Of a stretch of 64,000 nucleotides of DNA, positions 37,293-49,600 are shown in pieces. Both the position numbers and the translations under genes were made by a program. Position 1 is the first letter of the stretch; each line of letters starts with the position of its first letter. Origin of the DNA: Bacteroidota bacterium (GTDB taxonomy: Bacteria; Bacteroidota; Bacteroidia; AKYH767-A; OLB10); contig JADJOZ010000001.1 of assembly GCA_016713525.1 (NCBI GenBank), positions 372,001 to 436,000 on the forward strand, given 5' to 3'. The notes beneath the pieces were generated by a model, which saw only the letters and a list, made by a program, of their open reading frames with translations, did not search any database and was not told the origin of the DNA.

Positions 37293-38576
37293 ATGAAAGT
37301 TGATGTATTATTAGGCCTTCAATGGGGCGATGAAGGAAAAGGCAAAGTAGTTGATGTACTTGCTCCCCGATATGATGTAATTGCCCGTTTTCAGGGTGGA
37401 CCCAATGCCGGTCACACACTCGAATTTGAAGGAATTAAACATGTGCTGCACACTATACCTTCCGGAATTTTTCATCCCGGCAAAGTGAACATCATTGGTA
37501 ATGGTGTAGTGATTGATCCTGTGATTTTCAAGAAAGAGATTGATGCATTGACGGCAATGGGAGTAGATATCTCCCGCAATTTATTTATATCGCGAAAAGC
37601 ACACCTGATATTGCCAACTCACCGGATGCTGGATGCAGCTTCTGAAGCAATAAAAGGCAAAGCTAAGATTGGATCAACACTGAAAGGAATTGGTCCTGCA
37701 TACATGGATAAAACCGGTCGTAATGGTTTGCGTGTAGGCGATATTGAGCATAGTGAATTTAGTGCCCGTTACGATTCTCTGGTTGCCAAACATAAAGAAT
37801 TGCTATCATTTTATCAGTTTGACCGGCCATTATCTGACTATGAAACCGGTTTCATGGAAGGCATTCAGTTGTTGCGCAAAATGAATCTGATCGACAGTGA
37901 ATATAAGATTAATGATTACCTGAATGAAGGACGTTCGGTGCTTGCAGAAGGAGCACAAGGATCATTACTGGACATTGATTTTGGTTCTTATCCGTTTGTA
38001 ACTTCGTCGAATACCATCACAGCCGGAACATGCACAGGTTTAGGAGTTGCTCCATCTAAAATTGGTGAGGTTTATGGCATTTTCAAAGCATATTGCACCA
38101 GAGTAGGAAGTGGCCCGTTTCCAACAGAACTTGAAAATGAAACCGGTGAATTAATCCGTAAAGCAGGAAACGAATTTGGTGCTACCACAGGAAGGCCACG
38201 CCGTTGCGGATGGCTCGATCTGCCGGCACTCAAGTATACAATTATGCTGAATGGAGTTACTAAACTTATAATGACCAAGCCTGATGTGCTTAGTGGATTC
38301 AGTTCTATCAAAGTTTGTACGCATTATAAATTTCAGGGAAAGCAAATTGATTACATGCCATATGATATTGTAACAGAAAATGCAGAGCCTGTTTATACTG
38401 AAATGCCAGGTTGGACCTTACCTGAAGATGGCGTACATGAAATTAACGATTTACCGGCTGCTCTGAGTAGTTATATCGATTTCCTGGAGGCACAGTTAGG
38501 TGTTCCGGTTGTAATAGTTTCTGTTGGCCCCGATCGAAGTGAAACACTTGCACGTGATCCGGAATTTGCATCCTGA
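37293..38576 (+). CDS. purA: Adenylosuccinate synthase
   Basis: The 427-residue enzyme condenses IMP and aspartate with GTP to form adenylosuccinate, the first committed step to AMP. Motifs are intact: GLQWGDEGKGK at residues 8-18, FQGGPNAGHTL at about 34-44, KGIGPAYMDK near 132-141 and GATTGRPRRCGWLDL near 294-308. Length is normal for the family. It is likely co-expressed with the upstream small genes, given the 35-bp gap and lack of a terminator. Confidence 0.95.
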   Translation: MKVDVLLGLQWGDEGKGKVVDVLAPRYDVIARFQGGPNAGHTLEFEGIKHVLHTIPSGIFHPGKVNIIGNGVVIDPVIFKKEIDALTAMGVDISRNLFISRKAHLILPTHRMLDAASEAIKGKAKIGSTLKGIGPAYMDKTGRNGLRVGDIEHSEFSARYDSLVAKHKELLSFYQFDRPLSDYETGFMEGIQLLRKMNLIDSEYKINDYLNEGRSVLAEGAQGSLLDIDFGSYPFVTSSNTITAGTCTGLGVAPSKIGEVYGIFKAYCTRVGSGPFPTELENETGELIRKAGNEFGATTGRPRRCGWLDLPALKYTIMLNGVTKLIMTKPDVLSGFSSIKVCTHYKFQGKQIDYMPYDIVTENAEPVYTEMPGWTLPEDGVHEINDLPAALSSYIDFLEAQLGVPVVIVSVGPDRSETLARDPEFAS

Positions 38577-38582
38577 TTTACA

Positions 38583-40119
38583 ATGAGTAATACTATCAGT
38601 TTTATAGTTCGGTGTTGTTTAGCAATACTCTTTTGTTGCTTTTCATGGACTGATGTTATTGCACAGGGTAAAACACAGGTTGAAATCGATAATGCCGATA
38701 CTTTTGAAGGCGATGAAAGTCTGGGAAAAATGTTTCCAGACTCCTTGGAAATGTACGATTCCGACATCAGGGTGCATTGATGTACTGCGATAGTGCTTAT
38801 TTATATCAGGAAACAAATAGTCTCGATGCTTTTGGTAATATTCGCATACTGCAAGGGGATAGTGTACAACTCACCGGAAATTTTTACAGTATGATGGAAA
38901 TTCCAGGCAAGCCAAACTTACCGGTAAGGTTACGATGACCGATCGTCAGATGATTCTTACTTCTGACGTACTGAATTATAATTTAGGAACCGAGACCGCT
39001 GATTTTACTGATGGAGGAAAAATTACGGATCGCGAAAATGTTTTGACAAGCAGGAAGGGATATTATTTTTCCAAAGAAAAAATGCTTTATTTCAGAGATG
39101 ATGTGGTATTGACAAATCCAAAGTATAAGGTCAATGCCGATACGCTGAAATATAACACGTTATCGAAGACAGCTATTTTTGCCGGTCCGACCACAATTAA
39201 CTCAACAGGCACCGATAGCTCCCGTATTTATTGCGAGAGTGGCTGGTATAATACTGCTACAGAACAATCGTTATTTACAAATAATGCTGTAGTGATTTCG
39301 AAGGAAAATAAACTGAGTGGCGATAGTTTACTGTATAATAATAAAGAAGCAACAGGTCGCGGATTTGGTAATGTAACCATTGCTGATTCTATTCAAAAAG
39401 TCATTATTTCCGGTGATTACGGTTTTAATGATGATAAAGCCAAGATTGCTTTTGTTACAGGCAAAGCTATGCTTACTAAAGCATTTGAAACGGATTCACT
39501 TTTTTTACATGCCGATACTTTATATGCAAAACAGGATACTGCTGGGTTATCGCGTCAATGGTTTGCTTACAAAGGGGTTCGAATATTTAAAACCGATATG
39601 CAGGGTAAGTGCGATTCACTGCTGTATAATTCTGCTGATTCTACTTTGTCCATGTATCATGAGCCGGTTTTATGGAGTGAGAAAAATCAGCTTACAGCCG
39701 ATTTTATGAATATGCAAATGGCGAATTCTGAAATAAGTGAGCTTAGGTTATTCAATACTTCGTTTATTAGTTCGTTAGAAGATTCAGTGCGTTTTAATCA
39801 GATCAAAGGAAGAAACATGACTGGTTTTTTTACCGATAATAAGTTGCATACCATAAAAGTGGAAGGAAACGGACAGTCTATTTATTATACCCGAAACAGT
39901 AAGAAGCAGTTGACAGGAGTTAACCGATCGGATTGTTCCGATATGTTGATTTTTCTGGAAGAAAGTAAAATTAAATCCATTACACTCATTAATCAGCCTG
40001 ATGCTACTTTATATCCGGTGGATGAACTTTCACCTTCAGAGCTCAGGCTAAAAGGATTTGTTTGGATGAGTGATCTTCGGCCAACTTCCAAAGAAGATAT
40101 TTTCACTAAGTTCCGGTAA
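38583..40119 (+). CDS. OstA-like/LptA-type protein, broken by two single-base deletions
   Basis: With both breaks repaired the product is 512 residues. An N-terminal hydrophobic segment ends in TDVIAQ, a signal peptide; the rest is OstA-like beta-jelly-roll repeats (GDSVQLTGNF, QAKLTGKVTMTD, LTSDVLNYNLGTETADF) of the kind that carries lipopolysaccharide across the periplasm. Break one is near 38770, where one extra C would give DHQGALMYCDSAYLY. Break two is a T run at 38881-38885 (five present, six needed for GNFLQYDGNSRQAKL). The intact downstream frame is 38935-40119. It starts six bases after the purA stop. Confidence 0.78.
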
Positions 40120-40125
40120 TGAGTT

Positions 40126-40658
40126 CTATGCCTTAGGCACTTGTTCAGCGTTTCTTTTCATAAGAAAAGCACACAAAATTGTTATTACGAGTCCAATCGG
40201 AAATACTTCCAGAAAAGTAGACATAGCCATAACCCAGGGGTTGTCGTAGTCAGCCATATTCTTTTAAAAGCTTCCATTTCTTTGGCAATATCAGCAACAG
40301 CTTTGCCACTGGCATTTAATTGTCTTTCATAAAATTCGGTATATCTGACAATGAAGGAATCATCAATGAAATTTAAATAAATCATCCAGCCAATGACATA
40401 CAGGAACGAAGCAACGATGGTAACCAGTATTCCAATTCGGAAGCCATAATTAAAATTAATAATTCCGCCAGCAATTTTGTCGCGGTAATCACGAATAGCA
40501 AAGAATATCATGGAGAATGCCCCTGCCATAGAAATAAAACCTATCCATTCCCATTTATCAAAATCACTTGTATCGCCCACAAGTCCCATCATGGTGTAAA
40601 TCATAGCCACCAGAATGAGGCCTGAAATAACACCATATTTCAGCACAATATTTTTCAT
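40126..40658 (-). CDS. DUF4199 family membrane protein, frameshifted
   Basis: The repaired product is 177 residues with four membrane segments and the signature RDKIAGGIINFNYGFRIG, a paralogue of the 3716-4231 gene. As written, the frame leaves the family at plus 40262-40265, where four A (minus strand) are present and five would read AFKKNMADYDNPWVMAM and then the fourth helix, IGLVITILCAFLMKR, to a TAG stop at 40126. The uncorrected frame ends at 40185 with an atypical tail. It lies just downstream of the giant adhesin on the same strand. Function is unknown. Confidence 0.74.
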
Positions 40659-40666
40659 AAGATTTT

Positions 40667-43600
40667 CTAATTCAGCAGGGTAACTCTTCCGGTGAATTCC
40701 TGAGTTTCGCCATTAAAGTTTTTCACTTTCACGTTGTAAATGTACACATCAACGGGACAATCTCCACCTGAGAAGTGATCTTTTCCATCCCATGCTTCAT
40801 TGAGATTGGAAGTTCTGAAAACTGCATTTCCCCAACGATTAAAGATAACCAGATCGGCATCATTCAGTCCTATTCCATATACGGAGAAGGTATCGTTTTT
40901 GCCATCACCATTTGGAGTAAAGGCATTTGGAATATAAACTGTTGATGCGCCTTCAATAATCACTTCACTGTACGCTGTATCACTGCAACCATAGTCATTC
41001 ATCACATAAAGTGTGATAGGGTAATTTCCGGTTTGTTCATAGGTGTGTTGCATGTTTGCTTGGGTTCCAAAAGAACTTCAATCACCAAAGTCCCAATTCC
41101 AGATTGTAGCACCATGACTTAGGTCGGTGAAATTAATATATGGATACAGAATAGATCCAACCATTGGACTTACAGCAAGGTTGGCATCAGGTACCGGGAA
41201 TACTTCAATTACATCATTTTGAACCAGTTCATTGATGCAGCCTTCAGAAGAAACTGCTTTAAGAATAACTGTATAGAATCCGGGTTCGGTATAAGTATGC
41301 GATGGTTCAATATCATTGCTGTTGAACCCATCTCCAAAATACCAGGTGAATGATGTTCCATTGGTTACTGAAGTAGTGTTATTATCGAATAGAACAATAA
41401 GCGGAGCACAACCGGAAGCGGGAACAGGAGTGAAGTCGACAACGGGCAATGGGTTTACCAGAATAGTTGTGGCTGCATTTACAGCCGGTGTACCACAACC
41501 ATCATTAACTGTCACTACATACGAAGTAGTTGATATCGGAGAAACATTTACCTGAGCAGTTATATCAGAAAGTGAATTCCAACTGAATGCATAAGGGCCT
41601 CCATTACCACCGGTAGCTACGGCACTTATTGAAGTAGTTTCTCCTTCACAGATAGTGTCGTTGAGAGAAATGGTAATTGCCAGAGGAGGGTTAACTGTTA
41701 TGGTATCCGGAACTGATGCACCGATACATCCCATTGAATCGGTTACAGCAACACTAAAGCCTGCAGTCAATGTTGGATTTACTAATTGCGAACTTCCTGT
41801 AACACCATTACTCCATCAATATGTATAACCGCCATTGCCTCCTTGAGCAGTTGCACTAACCAGTGTTGATTGACCGATGCAAATAGTTGAAGTCCCGGAA
41901 ACATTTACAGTGATTGCAGCGGGTTCGGTGATGAGAGCTGTGGTTACCGATTGACAATTATTTACATCCGTAACAGTAACCTGATAATTACCACCGTTAA
42001 CACCAGAAATTCCCGATGTACTTACTCCATTATTCCACAGATATGTATAAGGTATCGTGCCACCTGTAACTGTAACACTGGCAGTTCCATTTGAAGAACC
42101 ATTACAAGTAACATTGGTGACGGATGATGAAGTAATTAATTCATCAGGTTCAGTAACAACTTGAGATAAAACTTCGGTACAACCATTAGCATCACTAACG
42201 GTTACAGTATAAGTGCCTGCAGGGATAGCGGAAAGATCTGACGTGATTGCATTGTTTGACCACAAGTAGGAGTAGGGAGCAGTTCCACCGGATATGGATG
42301 TAGTTACTGTGCCGGTTGAAGTTCCATAGCATCCTGCCGGAGTCGATGATGTTCCTAAACTCAAAGCTGCCGGTTCGGTGATGGTAAAGTTCTGAACGCC
42401 TGTACAGCCATTTGCATCAGTAATTGTAACTGCATAAGCTCCGGCAGCAATTCCGAAATTTCCGGTTCCTGATATTGCAGGAGAAGACCAGTTGTAATTG
42501 AATGGAGCTGTTCCACCGGCAGGAATGATTTGAATGCTGCCATCAGATAAACCATTACATGAAATATTTTGTAATGTTGAATTCATTGTGATTGCATCCG
42601 GCTGATCCACAAACACCGAATCAGTGATGGTACATCCATTTGAATCTGTCACCATAATCAAATAGTTTCCGGTACTTAAATTTGTTGCTGTACTTGCATT
42701 TGATCCGGGAGCAGGCCAGTTGTACGAATATGGAGCAATTCCTCCATTAACTGTAATAGACGCCGTGCCTGTTGCTGTTCCGAAACATAACGCAGCAATT
42801 GATGATGTAGATGTAATCATAGCTGCAGGTTCACTGATGAGCGTTGTTCCATTGGTAGAACAGCCGTTAACATCAGTGATGTAAACAGTATAGATTCCTG
42901 GAGCCAGATTGTTAAACGTTGGCGAAGTTTGCAGATTGATTCCATTATCAATACTGTAAAGCATTGGTGCCGTTCCGCCTGTAATATTTGCCGTGAGTGT
43001 ACCATTGTCGAGACTGTTACAAGACACATCTGTAGATGACACAGTTTGTAATACCGGTGCAGGAGCGTCTGTGATAATTGCATTCTGAGATGCAGTGCAA
43101 CCGTTGCTGTCAATCGCTATCAGGGTGTAGTTGCCTGCCTGAAGGTTCTGGAATGATGAGCTGCTCTGGAAACTTAATCCATTATTATTACTGTAAGTGA
43201 GCGAACCTGTACCACCAATTCCTGAAAGTTGTAACGAAGCATTTGAAGCACTGCAAGTAGCATTAGTAACAGTGAATGATAATGTCACAGGAGTTGGTTC
43301 ACTGATAGCAAATGATGAATCGGTGTCACATCCATTTGCATCCGTAATTTCAATTGTATAATTTCCGGGAGCTAATGGTGAGAAGAAATTATTTTGTTGA
43401 GTTACTATTCCGTTATTAAGTACATATTGATAAGGTCCTGTGCCGCCATTTAAGTTAATCGTTGCCGATCCATCATCACTTCCATTACACAAACTATTGG
43501 TGATAGGTAAAGCAGCAACTAATGGTCCGGCAATATTTGTAACACTTTGGCTTGTATTAGTTGTACAGCCCTCGGCATCTGTAATTAAAATCTGATAGCT

Positions 43601-46600
43601 GCCTTGTGCAAGATTGTTGAATACGGATTGGTTCTGATAAGTAGTGCCGTTATTAATTGAATATTGTACCGGCAATGTTCCTCCGGTAACTAAAGTTTGA
43701 ATCTGACCGTTCGCATTTCCGCAAGTCGCAGGAATTTCCAAAGAATTTAAAACCAGTTGATCAGGTTGATTAAGTGTAATATTCCCTGTCGATACACAGT
43801 TATTGGCATCGATGATCACAATGCTATATGTTCCTGCAGACAGATTATTGAAGACAGATGCAGCAACAAAATTCTGTCCGTTATTAATGCTAAACTGAAG
43901 AATTCCGGTGCCACCTGTAGCACCTATTGAAATGCTGCCATTTGATCCTCCATAGCAACTAATATCATTTGAAGTGATACTATTGATTAATGGTGCATTC
44001 AGATTGCTCACGGAGGTAACTAATGTATGTGAACATCCTGTAGCATCTGTAATCACAATATTGTAATTGCCGGCTGCAAGATTGCTGAATGTTAAACCGG
44101 TTTGTGATGGTCCACCGTTAAGGCTATATGACAATGCTCCCGATCCACCTGATGCAGATAAAGTGACAGATCCATCACTATTACTGCAAGTAGCAGGCAA
44201 AGTAGTGTAAGTAGCAACTATGGCATTAGGTTCTGTGAGTGTTACTGAACCGGTAGCAGTACATCCGGTTGTATCACTTACAATAATGGAGTAATTACCA
44301 GGTGTAAGACCATTGAAAATATTATTCGAATGCCATGTAAATCCGCCATCAATAGAGTAGGCTAAAGGTGCAGCACCGCCGGCAGCAGCAATCGTAATTG
44401 ATGCATCATCTGATCCGTTGCAACTGTTATTGGTAACTGCAGTGTTTTGGATGGCCGGAGCAGAATTGTTTAGGATGGTCGCGGTGCCGCTGTTAATGCA
44501 ATCACTTGCATCGCGTACAATAATCTGGTACGTTCCTGCAGGCAATGAGCTGAATGAATTGCCAGGTTGGAATGTTGTACCGTTATCAATGCTGTATGTA
44601 AATGATCCGCTACCACCATTTGCAGTAATTTGCAAACTTCCATCGCTGTTGCCACAATTTGCATTTACAACATTTATAGCATAAGTTATTGCAATTGGTT
44701 GTGTAATAATACCTGCAGATGTTGATGTACAACCATTGGCATCCATTATAACAACCTGATAATTTCCTGCTCCAAGTGAATCGAATACAATTCCGGATGA
44801 GAACGTAATACCATTATCAATGCTGTATTGTAAGGGTGCGCTTCCACCATTGGCAGAAATGGTGATTATTCCATCGCTATAACCATTGCAGCTGATATTG
44901 TTGGTGAACACTGCAGCAATTGAAGGGCCGGGAGCAGAAGGTACATTGGATATGAAAGAGTATGAACAACCATTTGCATCTTGAACAGTGATGTTGTATG
45001 CCTGCGATGTAAGATTATTAAAAGTGGCATTATTACCAAAAGTTGTACCTCCGTTTATACTAAATTGATAGCCGGGTGTACCACCATTAGTGGAGATAGT
45101 TAAACTTCCATTGTTTTGGGAGCATGTGCTCGTAACAGTTGCTGCAGATGCTGTAAGTAATTGAGGTTCTGTAATAGTTACTGTTGATGTTGCACTACAG
45201 CCATTCACATCGGTAACTTCTATATTATAAATGCCCGAAGTAAGGTTGGTGAAAATACCATTGTTTTGAGTTGTTACCCCATTGTCAATGCTATACAATA
45301 AAATTCCGATTCCACCGGAAGCATTTATGGTAATTGTTCCATCACCGGCTCCATTGCAAGTAATATTTGTAAATGGATTACTTTGAATGGAAGGTGCTGC
45401 ATTATTGTTCACAGCAGTTGGCAGTGAAATTTCGCAACCGTTAACATCTTTAATAATGATGGTATAACTTCCTGCAGTGAGGAATGAAAAAGTTGATGTA
45501 GTCTGGAATGAAGCTCCATTATCAATACTGAAATACAATGTTCCGCTTCCACCAATAGCATTAATTGTTAATGTTCCATCGGCATTGCCACAGGAAGCAT
45601 TTGTAGATGAATAAGCTGCTGTGATAGCTGCAGGCTCAATGATTGTTGCTGGACTTGTAACGGTACATCCATTTGAATCTGTAACAAGTATGGTGTAATT
45701 ACCTGGTGTGAGTGATCCGAATGTATTTCCGGATTGGGTGGTTACTCCGTTATCGATGCTGTATAGCAGTGGTGCTGTTCCACCATTTGCGGTAACAAGT
45801 AAGGTTCCATCATCGGATCCGTTGCATGTTAAATCTGTAATGGCAATGTTACTGATAATAGCAGCAGGTGCATCCTGAATGATTTCATTTATAGAAAGCT
45901 GACAACCATTGTCATCTTCAATAATAATAGTGTAATTTCCTGCAAGCAGATTGTTGAAGTTATTAGAAGCTTGGAAAGAGACACCATTATTGATACTATA
46001 GGATAAGTTACCGGTTCCACCTGCAGCACTAATTTGCAAGGAGCCATTGGCAGCAGAACAGGTTGTATTTATCAATGAAGCAGAGGCAGTTATTGCAGTA
46101 GGTTCAACGATAGTGAGTGACGTGGTTGCCTGACATCCATTCACATCTTCAACTATGATATTGTACGTGCCGGGTGCAAGATTGCTAAACGTTCCTGTTG
46201 CCTGATAAGTAGCTCCGTTATCATTACTGTACTGTAGCACTCCTGTTCCACCATTGGCATTTATTGTTATTGTTCCATTATCAGATCCAAAACAGGTTAT
46301 ATCGGTTGAAATACTATTAGTAATTACTGGTGCAGCAGCATTGTTCACTGTTCCGTTTGTAGCAGAAGTACAGCCATTTGCATCTTTTACAACTACATCA
46401 TACGTTGCGGCAATCAGATTATTAAACGTCGCTGAACTCTGGAAAGTGATTCCGTTGTCAATGCTAAATTCCAGTGTTCCGGTTCCGCCAACTGCAATTA
46501 TTGTAAGTGTTCCATCGCTGTTGCCACAGAATGTCGGAGTTGAATTTGAATTAATAACTATTGCTGAACGTTCATTTATTATTATGGATGTTGAAATCGT

Positions 46601-49600
46601 GCATCCATTAGCATCTGTAATCAGAACAGTGTAATTGGCCGGCGAAAGATTATTAAAAATGCCAGTATTTTGTGTAGTTACTCCGTTGTCGATGCTAAAT
46701 GTCAACGGAGCTGTACCGTTATTAGCAACAACCGTAATTGATCCGTCATTTGAGCCATTACAATTGGCATCTGTTCCATTTGCAGAAGGGATTCCCGGTC
46801 CGGGTGCATCAATTATAATAACATTTGCTTGTGAAGTACATCCATTAGCATCAGTAACCAATGCCACATAATTGCCTGCTACTATTCCTGCAAATACATC
46901 GCTTAGCTGATTGGTGGTGCCTCCATCGATACTGTAATTGTAAGCGGTAGTTCCGCCTGCAGCAGTTATGGTGATGCTTCCATTTGAAGAACTACAAGTG
47001 GTGTTCACCTGAGCGGTGTTCATCGTCAGTAATGTGGGCTCCGTAATTGTAGCAGCAAAATTTGCCTGACAACCTAAAGCATCTTCAACTACCAGTTGAT
47101 AATTTCCGGCTGGCAAATTTGTATATGAATTAATTAATTGAAATGTTGAACCATTATCGATGCTATAATTTAATGGTGCTGTTCCACCATTGGCATTTAT
47201 GGTTAATGTCCCGTTTCCTGAATTATAACAAGTGAGATCGGTCACAGGAGCACTTGTGATTGCTGGTGCTGCCGTATTACTGATTGCCGCAGCAAAGTTT
47301 TCTGTACAACCGTTTGCATCTGTTACCAAAACCATGTAGTTCCCTGCCAGCAGTCCGCTGAAATTTCCGTTTGGTTGGTTGGTGATGCCATTGTCGATTG
47401 AATACTGATATGGTGAAGTTCCTCCATTGGCTGCTGCCGTAATGGTGCCATCACTATTACCGCATGAAGCACTGGTAGTTCCTACATTGGAAGTAATTGC
47501 AGCGGGTTCTGTTATAATTGCCTGATCAATGGCGGTGCAACCATTTGCATCAGTAATAACAATGTCATACGTTCCTGCGACCAGAGTGCTGAAAATATTT
47601 CCTGTTGTTGAACTTGTTCCGTTATCTATGCTGTAATTAATAGTTCCTGTTCCTCCATTTGAAGTAATGGTGATGGTGCCGTCGGTTCCTGAGTTACAAG
47701 TTACCGGTGTTACAGCAACAGCAGAGATAACAGGAGATGGTTCGTCAATTAAGGTAATTGGCAATTGCAATTGACAATTCATTAAGTCGGTAATGGTGAT
47801 TGTATAATTTCCTGCAAGTAAATTCTGGAAAACAGAATCGGGTTGAACCGGATTGCTGTCTAGTTGGAATGTATAGCCCGGAGTTGCTCCTGAAGCATTA
47901 ATTGTAACAGTTCCGTTGTTTGCTGAACAAGTTGAGTTAGTAGTTGTATAAGTAGCTGCCAGTATAGTAGGTTCCGTTATTACTTCATTGGTTTGCACCG
48001 TGCAACCGTTTGCATCTGTAACCAATACGGTATAGTTTCCTGCATTAAGTCCACTGAATGTTGGAGACAACTGATTCGCACCGCCATTTAAGGCAAAATT
48101 AATTGGCGCAGTTCCTCCTGCTATGCCTACTGTAAGTTCACCATCATTACCATTAAAGCAACTTACATTTATGAGGTTGTTTGCAGTCAGTGTAGGGGAT
48201 GGTTCATCGGCAATAGTGAAGTTTACTGTTACTGAACAACTATGATCATCAATGATAACAACATCATAATTTCCGGCAAGTAAACCGGAGAATACTCCTG
48301 AAGGTTGTGAAGCACCACTATTCAGGCTAAATTGATAAGCAGGTGTGCCACCTGCTTCTGTAACTGTAACAGATCCGTTCGAATTGCTGCATGTCGAAGA
48401 TGCTGTAACTGCATTTCCTGTCAGCAGAGTTGGTTCATTAATGGTTACTGACAAAATTGCAGTGCATCCATTGGCATCAGTTACAACAATGTCGTAGTTT
48501 CCGGCAATAAGATTGTTGAAATTGTTGGAAGCTTGTGTAGTTGCGCTGTTATCAATGCTGAAGCTCAATGGTGCTGTACCACTGGTAGTATTTATAATAA
48601 TAGTTCCATCAGCAGATCCGAAACAAAGTGCATCCGTAACAGGAGCTGAAGTAATTACAGGTCCGGGTAAATCAGGGATAGCAATATTGGTTTTTAATTC
48701 GCATCCGTTGGCATCATGAATAGTAACATTGTAGTTTCCTGCTAACAGATTGTTGAAAATATTTGAAGCCTGAAATGGTCCGGCGTTCAGACTATAAGTT
48801 AGTGCTCCGGTACCGCCAGCACCATTCATCAGAACGCTGCCATTGGCAAATCCGCAAGTTGAAGGAGTAGGAATAGCAACCAATGTAATTTCTGTTGGTT
48901 CATTGACCACCGCATTGGCAGTTGCCGTACATCCATTTGCATCGGTAACAATTACGGTGTAATTGCCATCTACCAGATTATTGAATATTCCATTAGGCTG
49001 TGAGGGGCCCCCATTCATTGAATACGTTAATGGTGCAGTCCCGCCATTAACAGATACTGTTACTGATCCATCATCACTGTCATAACATGCAGCATCAACA
49101 ACCGCAACATTGGAAACAACAGGTGAGGGTAGGTCAGTAACTGTAATTGGTTCGGTTGTCTGACAACCATTTGCATCTTCAACTGTAACAGAATAATTGC
49201 CTGCTGCTAATCCGTTGAATACATTTGATACCTGAAATGCTCCGCCATTCAGGCTATATTGGTAAGCAGGTGTGGCGCCATTTGCGGTTATGGTAATTAT
49301 CCCATTTGAATTGCTGCAGGTAGAAGGTGTTTCTGCAGGAGCAACTACAAGTAAGGTTGGTTCCGTCAAATTAACATTTCCTGAAACTGTACAACCATTT
49401 GCATCTGTTACTACAACAGTATAGGCACCTGCACTAAGATTCGTAAACGTATTATTTACCTGTGATGAGCCGCCATTGAGAGTATATGTAAGTGCTCCGG
49501 TTCCGCCTGCAGTAATTACAGAAATTTCACCGGTTGTTCCACCATTACAAATCAAGTTTACAATAGGAATATTACTTATTGTTGGAGCAGGAGCGTCAGG

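Noticed and set aside
41078..41818. Recoding of TGA as glycine or another amino acid
   Set aside because: Intact genes in the window end in TGA (AAA+ ATPase, FAH, STAS, purA), so the code is standard; error or mutation is simpler.
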